From contig OZ239146.1 of the NCBI GenBank assembly GCA_965194515.1, positions 868,001 to 932,000 on the forward strand: a stretch of DNA of 64,000 nucleotides, given 5' to 3'. This stretch comes from Acidimicrobilacustris europaeus (lineage in GTDB: Bacteria; Actinomycetota; Acidimicrobiia; Acidimicrobiales; Acidimicrobilacustridaceae). The notes under the pieces were generated by a model. It saw nothing but the letters and a program-made list of their open reading frames with translations. It had not been told where the DNA came from and searched no databases. How positions within the stretch are numbered: position 1 is the first letter of the stretch; every line of letters starts with the position of its first letter. Shown piece after piece: positions 43,669-52,225 of the stretch. A program made the position numbers and the translations under genes.

Positions 43669-43670
43669 AG

Positions 43671-44861
43671 TCAGCGCTCCCTGGGAAGTCCGAGCACACG
43701 CTCGGCGATGATGTTTTGCTGAATTTGGGTGGTTCCTCCGCCAAGTGAAATTGCGAAAGCATGCAATTTGCTGTGCACGAGTTCACCAGTCGGTTGATCG
43801 CCGAGATTGTCCATAGAGAGGGACGCTCGATCAAGCACTCGAAGAGCAAGGTCGCCGAGACGATGTTGCGTCGTTGCAAACGCCACTTTGAATCCAGATC
43901 CTGAACCCATGACCAAGCCTCCGCGTGCACCTTGTGAAACATTTCGCTTCGTGAATGCCCACAAAGCATCAAGGTCGGCGCCAATGATGCCGACCTCGCG
44001 TCGGATGCTGTCGTCGCTCCAAATCGATTTGCCGTTTCGTGTTGTCGATCTCGCCATTTCGATGAGTTCTTGAAAAACGTTTGTTGTATCGAGCAACTCA
44101 CCTACAAATCCCGTGCCTCGCTCGAAACTGAGCGTGACGTTCGCAACTCGCCAGCCGTCATTCTCGGCGCCAACGAGGTTCGCAACAGGAACTCGAACCT
44201 CGTCCAGAAACAACTCAGCAAACTCGGTGGAGCCGTGAACCGTGACGAGTGGCCGGACATCAATGCCAGGAAGATCCATGGGCATGATGAGCCAACTGAT
44301 GCCCTTGTGCTTCATTTCGTTTGGGTCGGTGCGAACCAGCATCTCGCAGTAGTCGGCTGCGATGGCGTGTGAGGTCCAAATCTTTTGCCCGCTGACGATG
44401 TAATCGTCGCCGTCACGGAACGCTCGTGTTCGAAGCGACGCGAGGTCGCTACCTGAACCGGGTTCGGAGAACCCTTGGCACCAAACGTGTTCCCCCGTGA
44501 GTATCCCGTTTAGGTGATGTGCCTTTTGGGCATCGGTCCCTTCGGCGATGATCGTGGGCCCCGCATGCATTTGCCCTACAAATCCAAGTCCGACATCGGG
44601 TGCCTTTGCCGCGGCCGATTCCTCGAGGAAGATCAAGTGCTCCGTCGGGGTCGCTCCGCGTCCACCGTGCTCCGCTGGCCAGTTGATGCCCGCGTAACCC
44701 GTGTCGAACAGCATTCGCTGCCACTGAGCGTCGTACGCCCGTCGTCCCGGCCAATCGTCGGGTGATGGCGGTGGCGGCATTGAGGCAACCGCGCCGCGAA
44801 GCCAGCTGCGCACTTCGGAGCGGAAAACTGCATCGCTTTCGGAATCACGTAAATGCATCAT
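43671..44861 (-). CDS. Acyl-CoA dehydrogenase, large (alpha-type) subunit
   Basis: A 396-aa acyl-CoA dehydrogenase with an intact FAD/substrate middle domain (WCQGFSEPGSGSDLASL, GQKIWTSHAIAADYCEMLVRT) and C-terminal GGGTTQIQQNIIAERVLGLP. It probably forms a heteromer with the short paralogue encoded 2 bp downstream, as in mycobacterial FadE pairs acting on steroid or branched side-chain CoA esters. Two adjacent ATG codons are possible starts (44861 or 44858). The unknown ferredoxin-fold gene ends 34 bp upstream and may be co-transcribed. Confidence 0.87.
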   Translation of the reverse strand: MMHLRDSESDAVFRSEVRSWLRGAVASMPPPPSPDDWPGRRAYDAQWQRMLFDTGYAGINWPAEHGGRGATPTEHLIFLEESAAAKAPDVGLGFVGQMHAGPTIIAEGTDAQKAHHLNGILTGEHVWCQGFSEPGSGSDLASLRTRAFRDGDDYIVSGQKIWTSHAIAADYCEMLVRTDPNEMKHKGISWLIMPMDLPGIDVRPLVTVHGSTEFAELFLDEVRVPVANLVGAENDGWRVANVTLSFERGTGFVGELLDTTNVFQELIEMARSTTRNGKSIWSDDSIRREVGIIGADLDALWAFTKRNVSQGARGGLVMGSGSGFKVAFATTQHRLGDLALRVLDRASLSMDNLGDQPTGELVHSKLHAFAISLGGGTTQIQQNIIAERVLGLPRER

Positions 44862-44895
44862 GAGCCTCGTTGTGTCGGCATGAGAAAATCTTGGA

Positions 44896-45636
44896 TCATT
44901 GCGGCTCGTTCCACTCGATTGTGCGGTCGGAACGTTCGGGCTGGCGACCGATCTTGAGTGGGGCGAGGGGAGCGTCGCACATGAGGAATCGTTCGTAGTT
45001 CTCGGCCGCCCAAAGGAGATCGCGCCACAGTCGAAGACTAGGATCGGAATCTCGGGCCTTCTCGACCTCGGACCATTGCTGCCATTCGGGGACTGCCCAG
45101 ATCACGATGCACTCATCGTCGCGGCGCATTGATGTCTTGAGTGCTCCGACAAGCTCCCACCCAAACGGCTGATGTGCGCCTACTGCGATGTCGCGAACCT
45201 TTGACAGGAAGGTGTCTGCTTCGCCTGGTGCGACCCGAATCGTGTCGTGGGCGTAGGCCACGCCAGAGACTCCGTCGGCGCAAAGCTCTTCGATGGTGCG
45301 AGTCCACGGGGCGGGGATGAGGACTCGGTCGTAACCGCCGGATCGGAAGTTGGCGGCTTCATTCCACCAGGCTTCGAGCTTGGGGTCCTGTAGAGAGGGA
45401 CGGCCAAGTTCATGAGCAAGTGCAGTCGCTAGTCCGTCAAGACCGTCTTCTTCCCACATGTTGACGACCCGGGGCCAATGATTCGTCGTACCAACCACTC
45501 CCCACACACCGAAACAACGTTGACCGCGATCGTCTCGAGCCATCGGGCACCAGTTGGCGGTCATGTGATGCATGTAATTCGCGCGATTCGAGCCAATGAT
45601 GTCGATGAACTCGTGCGTGTAGACCTTGGTGTTCAC
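44896..45636 (-). CDS. Dimeric alpha-beta-barrel (NIPSNAP/EthD-like) protein of unknown function
   Basis: A 246-aa protein with two probable ferredoxin-like halves. The first contains VYTHEFIDIIGSNRANYMHH and CFGVWGVVGTTNHWPRVVNMWEED, and the second VAYAHDTIRVAPGEADTFLSKVR and GALKTSMRRDDECIVIWAVPEWQQW. The W-WEED/W-AVPEW pattern is reminiscent of NIPSNAP proteins, but no active site is recognised. The start is GTG 45636 with GGGGGA exactly three bases upstream (45640-45645). It heads the group that includes the two acyl-CoA dehydrogenase genes. Confidence 0.5.
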   Translation of the reverse strand: MNTKVYTHEFIDIIGSNRANYMHHMTANWCPMARDDRGQRCFGVWGVVGTTNHWPRVVNMWEEDGLDGLATALAHELGRPSLQDPKLEAWWNEAANFRSGGYDRVLIPAPWTRTIEELCADGVSGVAYAHDTIRVAPGEADTFLSKVRDIAVGAHQPFGWELVGALKTSMRRDDECIVIWAVPEWQQWSEVEKARDSDPSLRLWRDLLWAAENYERFLMCDAPLAPLKIGRQPERSDRTIEWNEPQ

Positions 45637-45813
45637 TGTTCCCCCGTGAGTGACGCCAACGGATCCGTCCGGATCGCTTCGTCGCTGTCGATTGTCAGTC
45701 GGTCGGGCTTTTGGCCCATTTATGATCGTACCCGTCCAATTCAAAGGTTTCAGTAGAGTCAGAAATGTTCAGACGTGCTCCGCAAGATGCACTCACTCCT
45801 TCTAATGAATTGA

Positions 45814-47445
45814 ATGACGCCGATGACCGCATGGAACTTTGCTGATGTGTGGGAGGCGATCGCTGAGGTTCAGCCGGACGCCCCAGCGCTGATCCGCGGT
45901 ACTTCTGTGCGGTCGTGGTCTGAGTTTGATCGGCGTTCGTCGGCTCTCGGAGCGAGGCTTGTAGGGGCCGGACTCTCACGACAGTCGAGAGTTGCTCAGT
46001 ACCTCATGAACTCGATGGAGTACGTCGAGTCCTTATTCGCAACATTCAAAGTAGCCATGGTTCCGGTGAACACGAACTATCGCTATGTCGCCGATGAACT
46101 CGTATATCTCTGGGTCGACGCTGGAGTAGAGGCCGTGATATTCCACGGCTCCTTTATCGAGTCCGCCGCTCAGGTTCGGTTGCGAGTTCCCGACGTAAAG
46201 CTTTGGCTGTGGGTTGACGATGGCAACGGGCAGTGTCCCGAGTGGGCCGAGCCCTATGAGGTGGCTGCACAGTCAAACGCGCTGATGACCCCAGACTCAC
46301 CCAGTCGAAGTGGCGATGACCTTTTCTTGCTCTACACCGGCGGCACAACTGGTCAACCAAAGGGTGTGATGTGGCGCCAGGACGACCTGTTCTGCGTTCT
46401 CAATCGCAGCGCAACGATCAAGTACCCAGAGGATGGCGATCTCGACGTCGTGCGTAAGGGTCTTACCGAAGCCGGAGAAGTGCGAGCCCGGGTTATCCCT
46501 GCTGCGCCATTGATGCACGGCACCGCAGCATTCTCTGCCTTCGCCGTACTCAATTCCGGTGGCGCCGTGGTGCTGTGCGAAAACACCAAGTTCGACCCCG
46601 AGGAATTACTCGACACGGTTGAGCTACATCGCGTGACCGACCTCTCGATCGTTGGCGATGCGTTTGCCAAACCGCTACTCGACGCACTTGATGCGCATCC
46701 ACAGCGTTGGGATATTTCCTCACTCAAGATCATGCTTTCGTCTGGAGTTATGTGGTCGGCTCCGGTGAAGGACGGATTAATCGGTCACGCACCAAACTTG
46801 CTGTGCGTGGACACCCTCGGTTCCTCCGAAGCGGTGGGGCTCGCGCGTTCAATTTCTTCCTCACGCGGCACTGCAAAAACTGCGGGCTTCAAGCTCGGAC
46901 CCAACGCACAGGTCATTCGTGACGACGGAACATCGGTAGCTCCGGGTTCAGGAGAATCTGGTTTGGTTGCAATAGCGGGACGAGCGCCAATCGGTTACTT
47001 CAACGACCCCGAGAAATCTGCCAAGACTTTCAGGGAGATTGGTGGTCGCCGATGGACGACACCCGGTGATTTCGCAACAGTTAATGAAGACGGGACCGTC
47101 ACCCTCCTTGGCCGAGGGTCGGGCTGCATCAATACGGGCGGTGAAAAGGTGTTCCCAGAAGAAGTCGAGGAGTCGATCAAGCTCCATCCACAGGTTCATG
47201 ACGCTGTCGTCATGGGAGCCCCGCACGATCGCTTTGGCCAACAGGTTGTCGCTTTCGTCGAGCCCAATTCCGGGAGTGATCTCGAACCTGATGAGTTGAA
47301 GGTTGCTCTTCAAAGCCGCCTCGCCGGTTACAAGATCCCCCGGCATCTTGTGATCGTCGAGTCGATTGGACGTGCAGCCAACGGCAAGGTGGATCAAGCG
47401 CGCTGGAAGGCTGAAGCCGCACGTGTCGGAAGTGCATTGGGCTGA
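45814..47445 (+). CDS. Acyl-CoA synthetase (AMP-forming)
   Basis: A 543-aa ANL-superfamily ligase. The P-loop-like motif is LLYTGGTTGQPKGVMW (near residue 173), the hinge/adenine-binding region includes DTLGSSEAVG, GRGSGCINTGGEKVFPEEVEE follows, and the C-terminal catalytic Lys lies in GRAANGKVDQARW. It activates a carboxylic acid to its CoA ester with ATP. The sequence style is like actinobacterial FadD19/FadD17-type enzymes used for steroid and branched acids. The start is ATG 45814 or 45823. The K+ channel gene begins about 20 bp downstream. Confidence 0.88.
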   Translation: MTPMTAWNFADVWEAIAEVQPDAPALIRGTSVRSWSEFDRRSSALGARLVGAGLSRQSRVAQYLMNSMEYVESLFATFKVAMVPVNTNYRYVADELVYLWVDAGVEAVIFHGSFIESAAQVRLRVPDVKLWLWVDDGNGQCPEWAEPYEVAAQSNALMTPDSPSRSGDDLFLLYTGGTTGQPKGVMWRQDDLFCVLNRSATIKYPEDGDLDVVRKGLTEAGEVRARVIPAAPLMHGTAAFSAFAVLNSGGAVVLCENTKFDPEELLDTVELHRVTDLSIVGDAFAKPLLDALDAHPQRWDISSLKIMLSSGVMWSAPVKDGLIGHAPNLLCVDTLGSSEAVGLARSISSSRGTAKTAGFKLGPNAQVIRDDGTSVAPGSGESGLVAIAGRAPIGYFNDPEKSAKTFREIGGRRWTTPGDFATVNEDGTVTLLGRGSGCINTGGEKVFPEEVEESIKLHPQVHDAVVMGAPHDRFGQQVVAFVEPNSGSDLEPDELKVALQSRLAGYKIPRHLVIVESIGRAANGKVDQARWKAEAARVGSALG

Positions 47446-47467
47446 TGTCGTCTGTGAGACTGCTCCG

Positions 47468-48244
47468 GTGAGTGATTCAACAGCAGTTCCCATCCCGCCT
47501 GATGTCGAGAGTGCTGACCCTTCGGAGTCAGAGCCAGATAATCCGCGACTCGATCGTTGGATCAACAAGACGACGCTGCCCCTTGACCTGATCGCCCTTT
47601 GTACGATTTGGCTCACCGTCGTGCCCCTCGGGACGATCCATCGCGTCGCCGGCCATCCGCTTCTTTGGTACCTCGGTCGCGCCGTCATCGCCGTGATTTA
47701 TGGCACAGATATGGCGGTCCGCACCTATCTCTCTCGGCACCGACTGAGGTACTTCACCCATCATCCAATTGGTGTCCTCGCCGTCATACTTCCTGTAGTT
47801 CGACTCGTCTTTAGTCTTCGACTTCTTAGGGCGATGTTTAAACGGGGCAACACTGTTCATTTTGTCGTTGTCTCGATCGTCCTGCTTTTCAATCTTGTTG
47901 TGATCGTTTGGGGATTTGAGCGAACCGCTTCGGGCGCAAACATCACAAGCATCGGGATCGCGATCTGGTGGGGTTGCGTCACGGTGTTCACCGTCGGCTA
48001 CGGCGACTACTTCCCAGTCACGACCGCGGGTCGTGTCGCGGCGGTCGGGATCATGGTTCTTGGGCTCACAACCGCAGCAGTTATCACCGCGCAAATCGCT
48101 TCGAGTTTTATGGACCAGGCGCAGAGCCGCCGAAACGCTGATTCAGGTCCTGATGACGATTCGACAGATGGTCGAATCCGACGAATCGAAGAAATGCTCA
48201 ATGAGCACTTTGATCAAACCGACTCATCGAAGGATCAGACGTAA
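47468..48244 (+). CDS. Six-helix voltage-gated-type K+ channel
   Basis: A 258-aa channel. The soluble N-terminus (to about residue 33) is acidic and Pro-rich, followed by membrane segments at about 38-58, 67-84, 98-113 and 131-150, a pore loop and 191-213. The K+ selectivity filter TVGYGD lies at 175-180. RLVFSLRLLRAMFKRG resembles an S4 sensor with spaced Arg residues. The C-terminal tail (GRIRRIEEMLNEHF) looks helical and may tetramerise. GTG 47468 is the likeliest start, but no good Shine-Dalgarno is visible. The gene's last 10 bases overlap the convergent flippase gene. Confidence 0.82.
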   Translation: MSDSTAVPIPPDVESADPSESEPDNPRLDRWINKTTLPLDLIALCTIWLTVVPLGTIHRVAGHPLLWYLGRAVIAVIYGTDMAVRTYLSRHRLRYFTHHPIGVLAVILPVVRLVFSLRLLRAMFKRGNTVHFVVVSIVLLFNLVVIVWGFERTASGANITSIGIAIWWGCVTVFTVGYGDYFPVTTAGRVAAVGIMVLGLTTAAVITAQIASSFMDQAQSRRNADSGPDDDSTDGRIRRIEEMLNEHFDQTDSSKDQT

Positions 48245-50637
48245 TCCCTGTGGCGGAGCCAATTGATTGAGAGCCAACCCCAAATGGGGGGCAGGTATGC
48301 AGTGAACAATCGAGCCGTGAATGTTGCGGCGATCGCTTGCTGATCGGGAATGCCAGCAGCAGTGAAGCCTCCGATGAGACCTGCTTCTATGACCCCGATT
48401 CCTCCTGGTACCGGAGCGATTCCTCCGAGTATCGATGCGAGGGTATTGATGATGATGAGTTGCATCAGTCCGAGTGATTCGCCGTACGTATGGAGTGCAG
48501 CCCAGAGGACTAGCGCGTAAAAAATTTGAGAGAGCGCATTTCCCGCGAGCATCTGAACGCCCTTGCGGGGGTTCTTCATGACGGCCGAGAGATTTTCCTT
48601 CGCTGCACGAATCTGGGGAATGAGGAACTTCGTGATTCGGTGACGCAGCCTCGGGATCACGAAGACGATCGCAACAACGACGGCAAGAATGATCGCAGCA
48701 AGAAGGATCTTCCCGGAGAGTCCACTAGTTCCGCCTGATCCGCTTTTGCTGAGAGAAAACGCGCTGGCCCCGAACACGAGGGCGATGAGGAGGAAGACAA
48801 CCTCGGTGAAGCCTGAGGCCACAGAATTGAGGAGGCTTGATGTGACAGCTACCGCTGACTTCAGACCTTGTTTCTGAAAGAAACGAACCTGGAGCGCAAA
48901 TGTTGTGACGCCGCCACCGGCGAGTCCGGTGAACTTCGTTCCGATTTCCAGCATGATGACTGGTCGGAGTGGTAGCGGTTTACTCACCGAGCCGAGAAGT
49001 GACATTGCGAGTCCGCCAATCGGAACCCATGCGAGTAAGAAGACGAATGGCACCCAAATCCAGTGAGCGTCCTTGAACATCGTCGACCATTCGACATGTG
49101 CGAACTGGCCGATGAGTAGATACATGCCGAGAATCGTGAACGCAGCGATCAGAATCGATGAAGGTGCAACGCGGCGAAGTTCTTCAAGCTTGGGAGCTTC
49201 GACGCCGGTTGCAGAACTGACCTCGTCACGAAGTCGCGCACAGAGCTTCTTCAGATCATCAGCTGATCGTCGGTTGACACGAGGAAGGGCTGTTGTTTGC
49301 AGGTAGGGGAGGAGGTCGGCGAGCCCGTCTTTACCCAGCGAGGTCTGGGCCGCGGCAATTGCCCGCTCGTCGCCGACAAGATCGGCAAGCGTTGCGAGAA
49401 GGGCAACGCGGTCCGAGTAGTACGCATCGGAATCGGGTCTGGTGTTCGCCGTAGCGAGGTCGCTGAATGAGGCACCGGCTTCCGTGAGAACAAACGCTTT
49501 TGCCCAGATGCCACCGTGAGTGATTCCGGCTCCGTGAAGCTTGCCGAGTTGATTCCATGTGTCGACAAGTTGCTCATCGGTGATCTTCTCGGGTTGCAAT
49601 TGATCGAGAGTCTCGCCTTTCATGGCTTCAAGCACGAGAGTCGCGTCGCCACGTGAGCCGATCGTGGCGGCGGTGACAACGCTCGGAACCCGAACCCCTG
49701 CGCGTTCGGCAAGAAGTAGAGCGAACGCCCGATGCTCAATCTGTTGCTGTCGACCAAAGCTGAGGACTGGTCCAGAATCTTTGTACCAAAGAAAGCGACC
49801 AATCTTGGTGAGAAGTTGTGCGTCGGTTGCGTCGCGCCCGATCACGATGATTCGAAGTGGAGTCCCATCGGATCTTGTTGCGCTATAGGCCTTCTCACCC
49901 CATGCCTGAACGGAACTTACAGCGACGTCATCGACGGAAATATCGATCGAGTTAAGGTCACTCGAAACTTCGTTGGGATCGGGAGCGCCATCGGGAGAGC
50001 CAAGAATCAGGTGGATGACAGCTGCAAGAGCCCAGCCAAGTGCGATTGCTCCGAACACTCCAGCCGGATAGCCGGCGGTGCGCGCAACTGCACTCACTGC
50101 GACGATCGTCAAGAGTGTTGTCATGAGTCGTCGGGAGGGGCGAGTTAACTCAGGGCCGGCCACAAAGAAAACGGCGGCAAGAACAGTGAGACGTAACGGT
50201 GGGTACTGCGGATACTGGGAAAGATCTTTAGCGGCCGCTCCAATGACTGCAGGAGCGTCGATCAAATGTTGAAGTCCAAGCGCAAGAACACTCCCACCCA
50301 CAAGCGCTATCGAAATACCGGAGATGAATCGGATTCGGCGCGAGGAAAGAGCAATTGTGTAGACGACGACAATGGCAACAACGATGCCACCGCCATTGGC
50401 GATGGTCGCAACCTTGAGAAGGGGATCGGGCAGGGACTCCACTGCCGAGTGAATCGATCGTTCGAGTTTTGAGTACGAGAGTGCTCCGACAGTTCCAAGT
50501 GCGAACAACACAAGACCCGCGACAACGCGAAAGACATCACTCGCTCTGCGATGAAGTCCACGATCCGGAACGACGCCGAAAAGCGTGACCCACCCGGCCT
50601 TTGTCGGAAGGCGGTGTTGCCGATGCACGGTAGACAT
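48235..50637 (-). CDS. Large membrane fusion: degenerate PAP2-like domain, degenerate kinase-like domain, flippase (LPG-synthase-type) domain
   Basis: An 800-aa protein in three parts. Residues ~35-215 are five to six membrane helices with the outline of a PAP2 phosphatase, but the catalytic His motifs are replaced (YPQYPPLR where PSGH is expected and AGYPAGVFG where Hxx-D is expected). Residues ~240-470 resemble an atypical APH/ABC1-type kinase, yet the catalytic loop reads HGGIWAKAF instead of HGD-N and the metal motif is FSDLAT. Residues ~480-800 are a UPF0104/lysylphosphatidylglycerol-flippase-type bundle, with APVPGGIGVIEAGLIGGF intact. It probably moves or senses a lipid with the first two parts as regulators. 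It follows the LLM gene by 3 bp in the same direction. Confidence 0.72.
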   Translation of the reverse strand: MSTVHRQHRLPTKAGWVTLFGVVPDRGLHRRASDVFRVVAGLVLFALGTVGALSYSKLERSIHSAVESLPDPLLKVATIANGGGIVVAIVVVYTIALSSRRIRFISGISIALVGGSVLALGLQHLIDAPAVIGAAAKDLSQYPQYPPLRLTVLAAVFFVAGPELTRPSRRLMTTLLTIVAVSAVARTAGYPAGVFGAIALGWALAAVIHLILGSPDGAPDPNEVSSDLNSIDISVDDVAVSSVQAWGEKAYSATRSDGTPLRIIVIGRDATDAQLLTKIGRFLWYKDSGPVLSFGRQQQIEHRAFALLLAERAGVRVPSVVTAATIGSRGDATLVLEAMKGETLDQLQPEKITDEQLVDTWNQLGKLHGAGITHGGIWAKAFVLTEAGASFSDLATANTRPDSDAYYSDRVALLATLADLVGDERAIAAAQTSLGKDGLADLLPYLQTTALPRVNRRSADDLKKLCARLRDEVSSATGVEAPKLEELRRVAPSSILIAAFTILGMYLLIGQFAHVEWSTMFKDAHWIWVPFVFLLAWVPIGGLAMSLLGSVSKPLPLRPVIMLEIGTKFTGLAGGGVTTFALQVRFFQKQGLKSAVAVTSSLLNSVASGFTEVVFLLIALVFGASAFSLSKSGSGGTSGLSGKILLAAIILAVVVAIVFVIPRLRHRITKFLIPQIRAAKENLSAVMKNPRKGVQMLAGNALSQIFYALVLWAALHTYGESLGLMQLIIINTLASILGGIAPVPGGIGVIEAGLIGGFTAAGIPDQQAIAATFTARLFTAYLPPIWGWLSINWLRHRDYV

Positions 50638-50640
50638 CGA

Positions 50641-51636
50641 CTAGGAAATTGTTGCTTCCGCGAACGCCCGCATTTCACGTTCGACATCGGGTCCAGCCGG
50701 TGTGTACAGGATTTCCGTCACGCCCATTGACGATGCGTGTGCAACCTTTGCCTTTACTGCGGCCTTGTCTCCAGTCCATCCCACGCCAGCGAGAGTCGCT
50801 TCGTCGGCAAGGTCGAGCACGACTTGGTCGCGTCCGAACACTTCGGTCACGTGGCCTTCGTGCACGGCGAGGTGGCGTTCAGCTGCAGGGCGAGATGCCT
50901 CGACATCTGCGAGCCACTCGGCCCCGCCAGGCATCGCAGTGAGAAACTCGGGAGCGGCTTCCCAGCAGCCGTGATAGCCGACGACATACCAAGGTCCGAT
51001 TGCGGCGCGAGCCCGAGGCGAACCTGCTGATTCGCCGTCGTCAAGGACGGATCCCGAAACCATCAGAACCTGATGACCCCATGGGCCTTCGAGGGGTTGT
51101 ACACCGATGAGGCCGGTGCATGTCCCGTTTGCGATCATTTCTGCGGTGATGTCGAGGCCTTTGGGACCCATCGCCGAGAGCAGCAGTGGCACATCGATTG
51201 GTCGATCCGCTGTGAGGGATGGTCGATGCACCATTTGGACTCGCTCGCCTTCAACATCGGCAACGCCGCCGCTCAAGAGTGTGTGAAGCGCTTCGATGTA
51301 CTCGCGAGTGGTCTTCCACGAAAGCGCTTTCTTGCCGAGAACCATTCGTGCGGTGAAACCGGTGCCGAAGCCGACCATGAGTCGGCCGGGTGCCATCCGC
51401 TCGATGGTGGCGATGGCCGATGCCGTCGTCATGACGTGGCGAAGATTCGGTACAAGAACTGCCGTGCCAACGTCGAGGTTGTCTGTGGCATTGAGGATAT
51501 TGGCGATGTTGATCCAGATGTCTTCATACAAGGCCGCTGAGTCGTACAACCACGCACGTCGAAACCCAAGCTTCTCTGCGAGTTGGGCGTGACGTACGGC
51601 GTCAGGACCCGGCGTGATTCCGATCGAGATTTCCAT
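50641..51636 (-). CDS. LLM-class (F420-dependent type) oxidoreductase
   Basis: A 331-aa luciferase-like monooxygenase-fold protein: HAQLAEKLGFRRAWLYDSAALYEDIW, LDVGTAVLVPNLRHVMTTASAIATIERMAPGRLMVGFGTGFTARM and an internal WKTTREYIEALHTLLSGG. The TIM-barrel resembles F420-dependent reductases and methylene-H4MPT reductase-like enzymes, which reduce or oxidise with F420 (or FMN). The flippase-fusion gene follows 3 bp later. A second LLM enzyme is at 56566-57447. Confidence 0.83.
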   Translation of the reverse strand: MEISIGITPGPDAVRHAQLAEKLGFRRAWLYDSAALYEDIWINIANILNATDNLDVGTAVLVPNLRHVMTTASAIATIERMAPGRLMVGFGTGFTARMVLGKKALSWKTTREYIEALHTLLSGGVADVEGERVQMVHRPSLTADRPIDVPLLLSAMGPKGLDITAEMIANGTCTGLIGVQPLEGPWGHQVLMVSGSVLDDGESAGSPRARAAIGPWYVVGYHGCWEAAPEFLTAMPGGAEWLADVEASRPAAERHLAVHEGHVTEVFGRDQVVLDLADEATLAGVGWTGDKAAVKAKVAHASSMGVTEILYTPAGPDVEREMRAFAEATIS

Positions 51637-51730
51637 GTCTCCATCATCCCACGTCGATGGTGATGGACGGGAAGTGTCCCCAAGCGGGTCAGGGAATGCG
51701 ATGATTTGAAGACGTCAATGAGGGGGAGTC

Positions 51731-52156
51731 ATGGGTTCAACTCGTAGTCCTGGAGAACAGGCCGCAGATGAGTGGGCGGTCCGCAATGTGATCGTTCGTT
51801 TGGCGCAGTACGCCGACGGGCTTGGCTCGTGTGAGCAATATGCTGATCTCTTCACCGAGGATGCCGACTGGTTGATGCCAAATGCGCCGCGACATGGTCG
51901 AGCGGACATTCTCGAAGGAAGTTTGGCGCGACGGGCTGAAGGCAATGTTGGGCCGGGAAGCAATTCTCGCCACGTTGTGGCCTCGACAGCGGTCGAGTTC
52001 ACCGGTGACGACGAGGCTGTGGCTGATTCGTATTGGGTCTATTACGTCGAGACCAACGTTGCTCCACGAGTAACGCTCGTTGGTCACTATCACGACACGC
52101 TTCAGCGCACGTCAGACGGCTGGAAGATGGCGAGACGAGAGGTCACCTTCGGGTGA
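51731..52156 (+). CDS. NTF2/SnoaL-like protein
   Basis: A 141-aa SnoaL_4-type protein: DEWAVRNVIVRLAQYADGLGSCEQYADLFTEDADWLMPN, HGRADILEG, SRHVVASTAVEFTGDDEAVADSYWVYY and YHDTLQRTSDGWKMARREVTF. The buried Tyr/Asp and His pattern resembles ketosteroid-isomerase/scytalone-dehydratase-like members. GGGGGA lies exactly three bases before ATG 51731. The ABC exporter genes follow at 52226. Confidence 0.78.
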   Translation: MGSTRSPGEQAADEWAVRNVIVRLAQYADGLGSCEQYADLFTEDADWLMPNAPRHGRADILEGSLARRAEGNVGPGSNSRHVVASTAVEFTGDDEAVADSYWVYYVETNVAPRVTLVGHYHDTLQRTSDGWKMARREVTFG

Positions 52157-52225
52157 TAGCGCTACGTGTGGGCGCGAGTTGAGGCTCCACATTTTGTCGA
52201 TAGGGTCCGTGACCGTGATGAGGCG

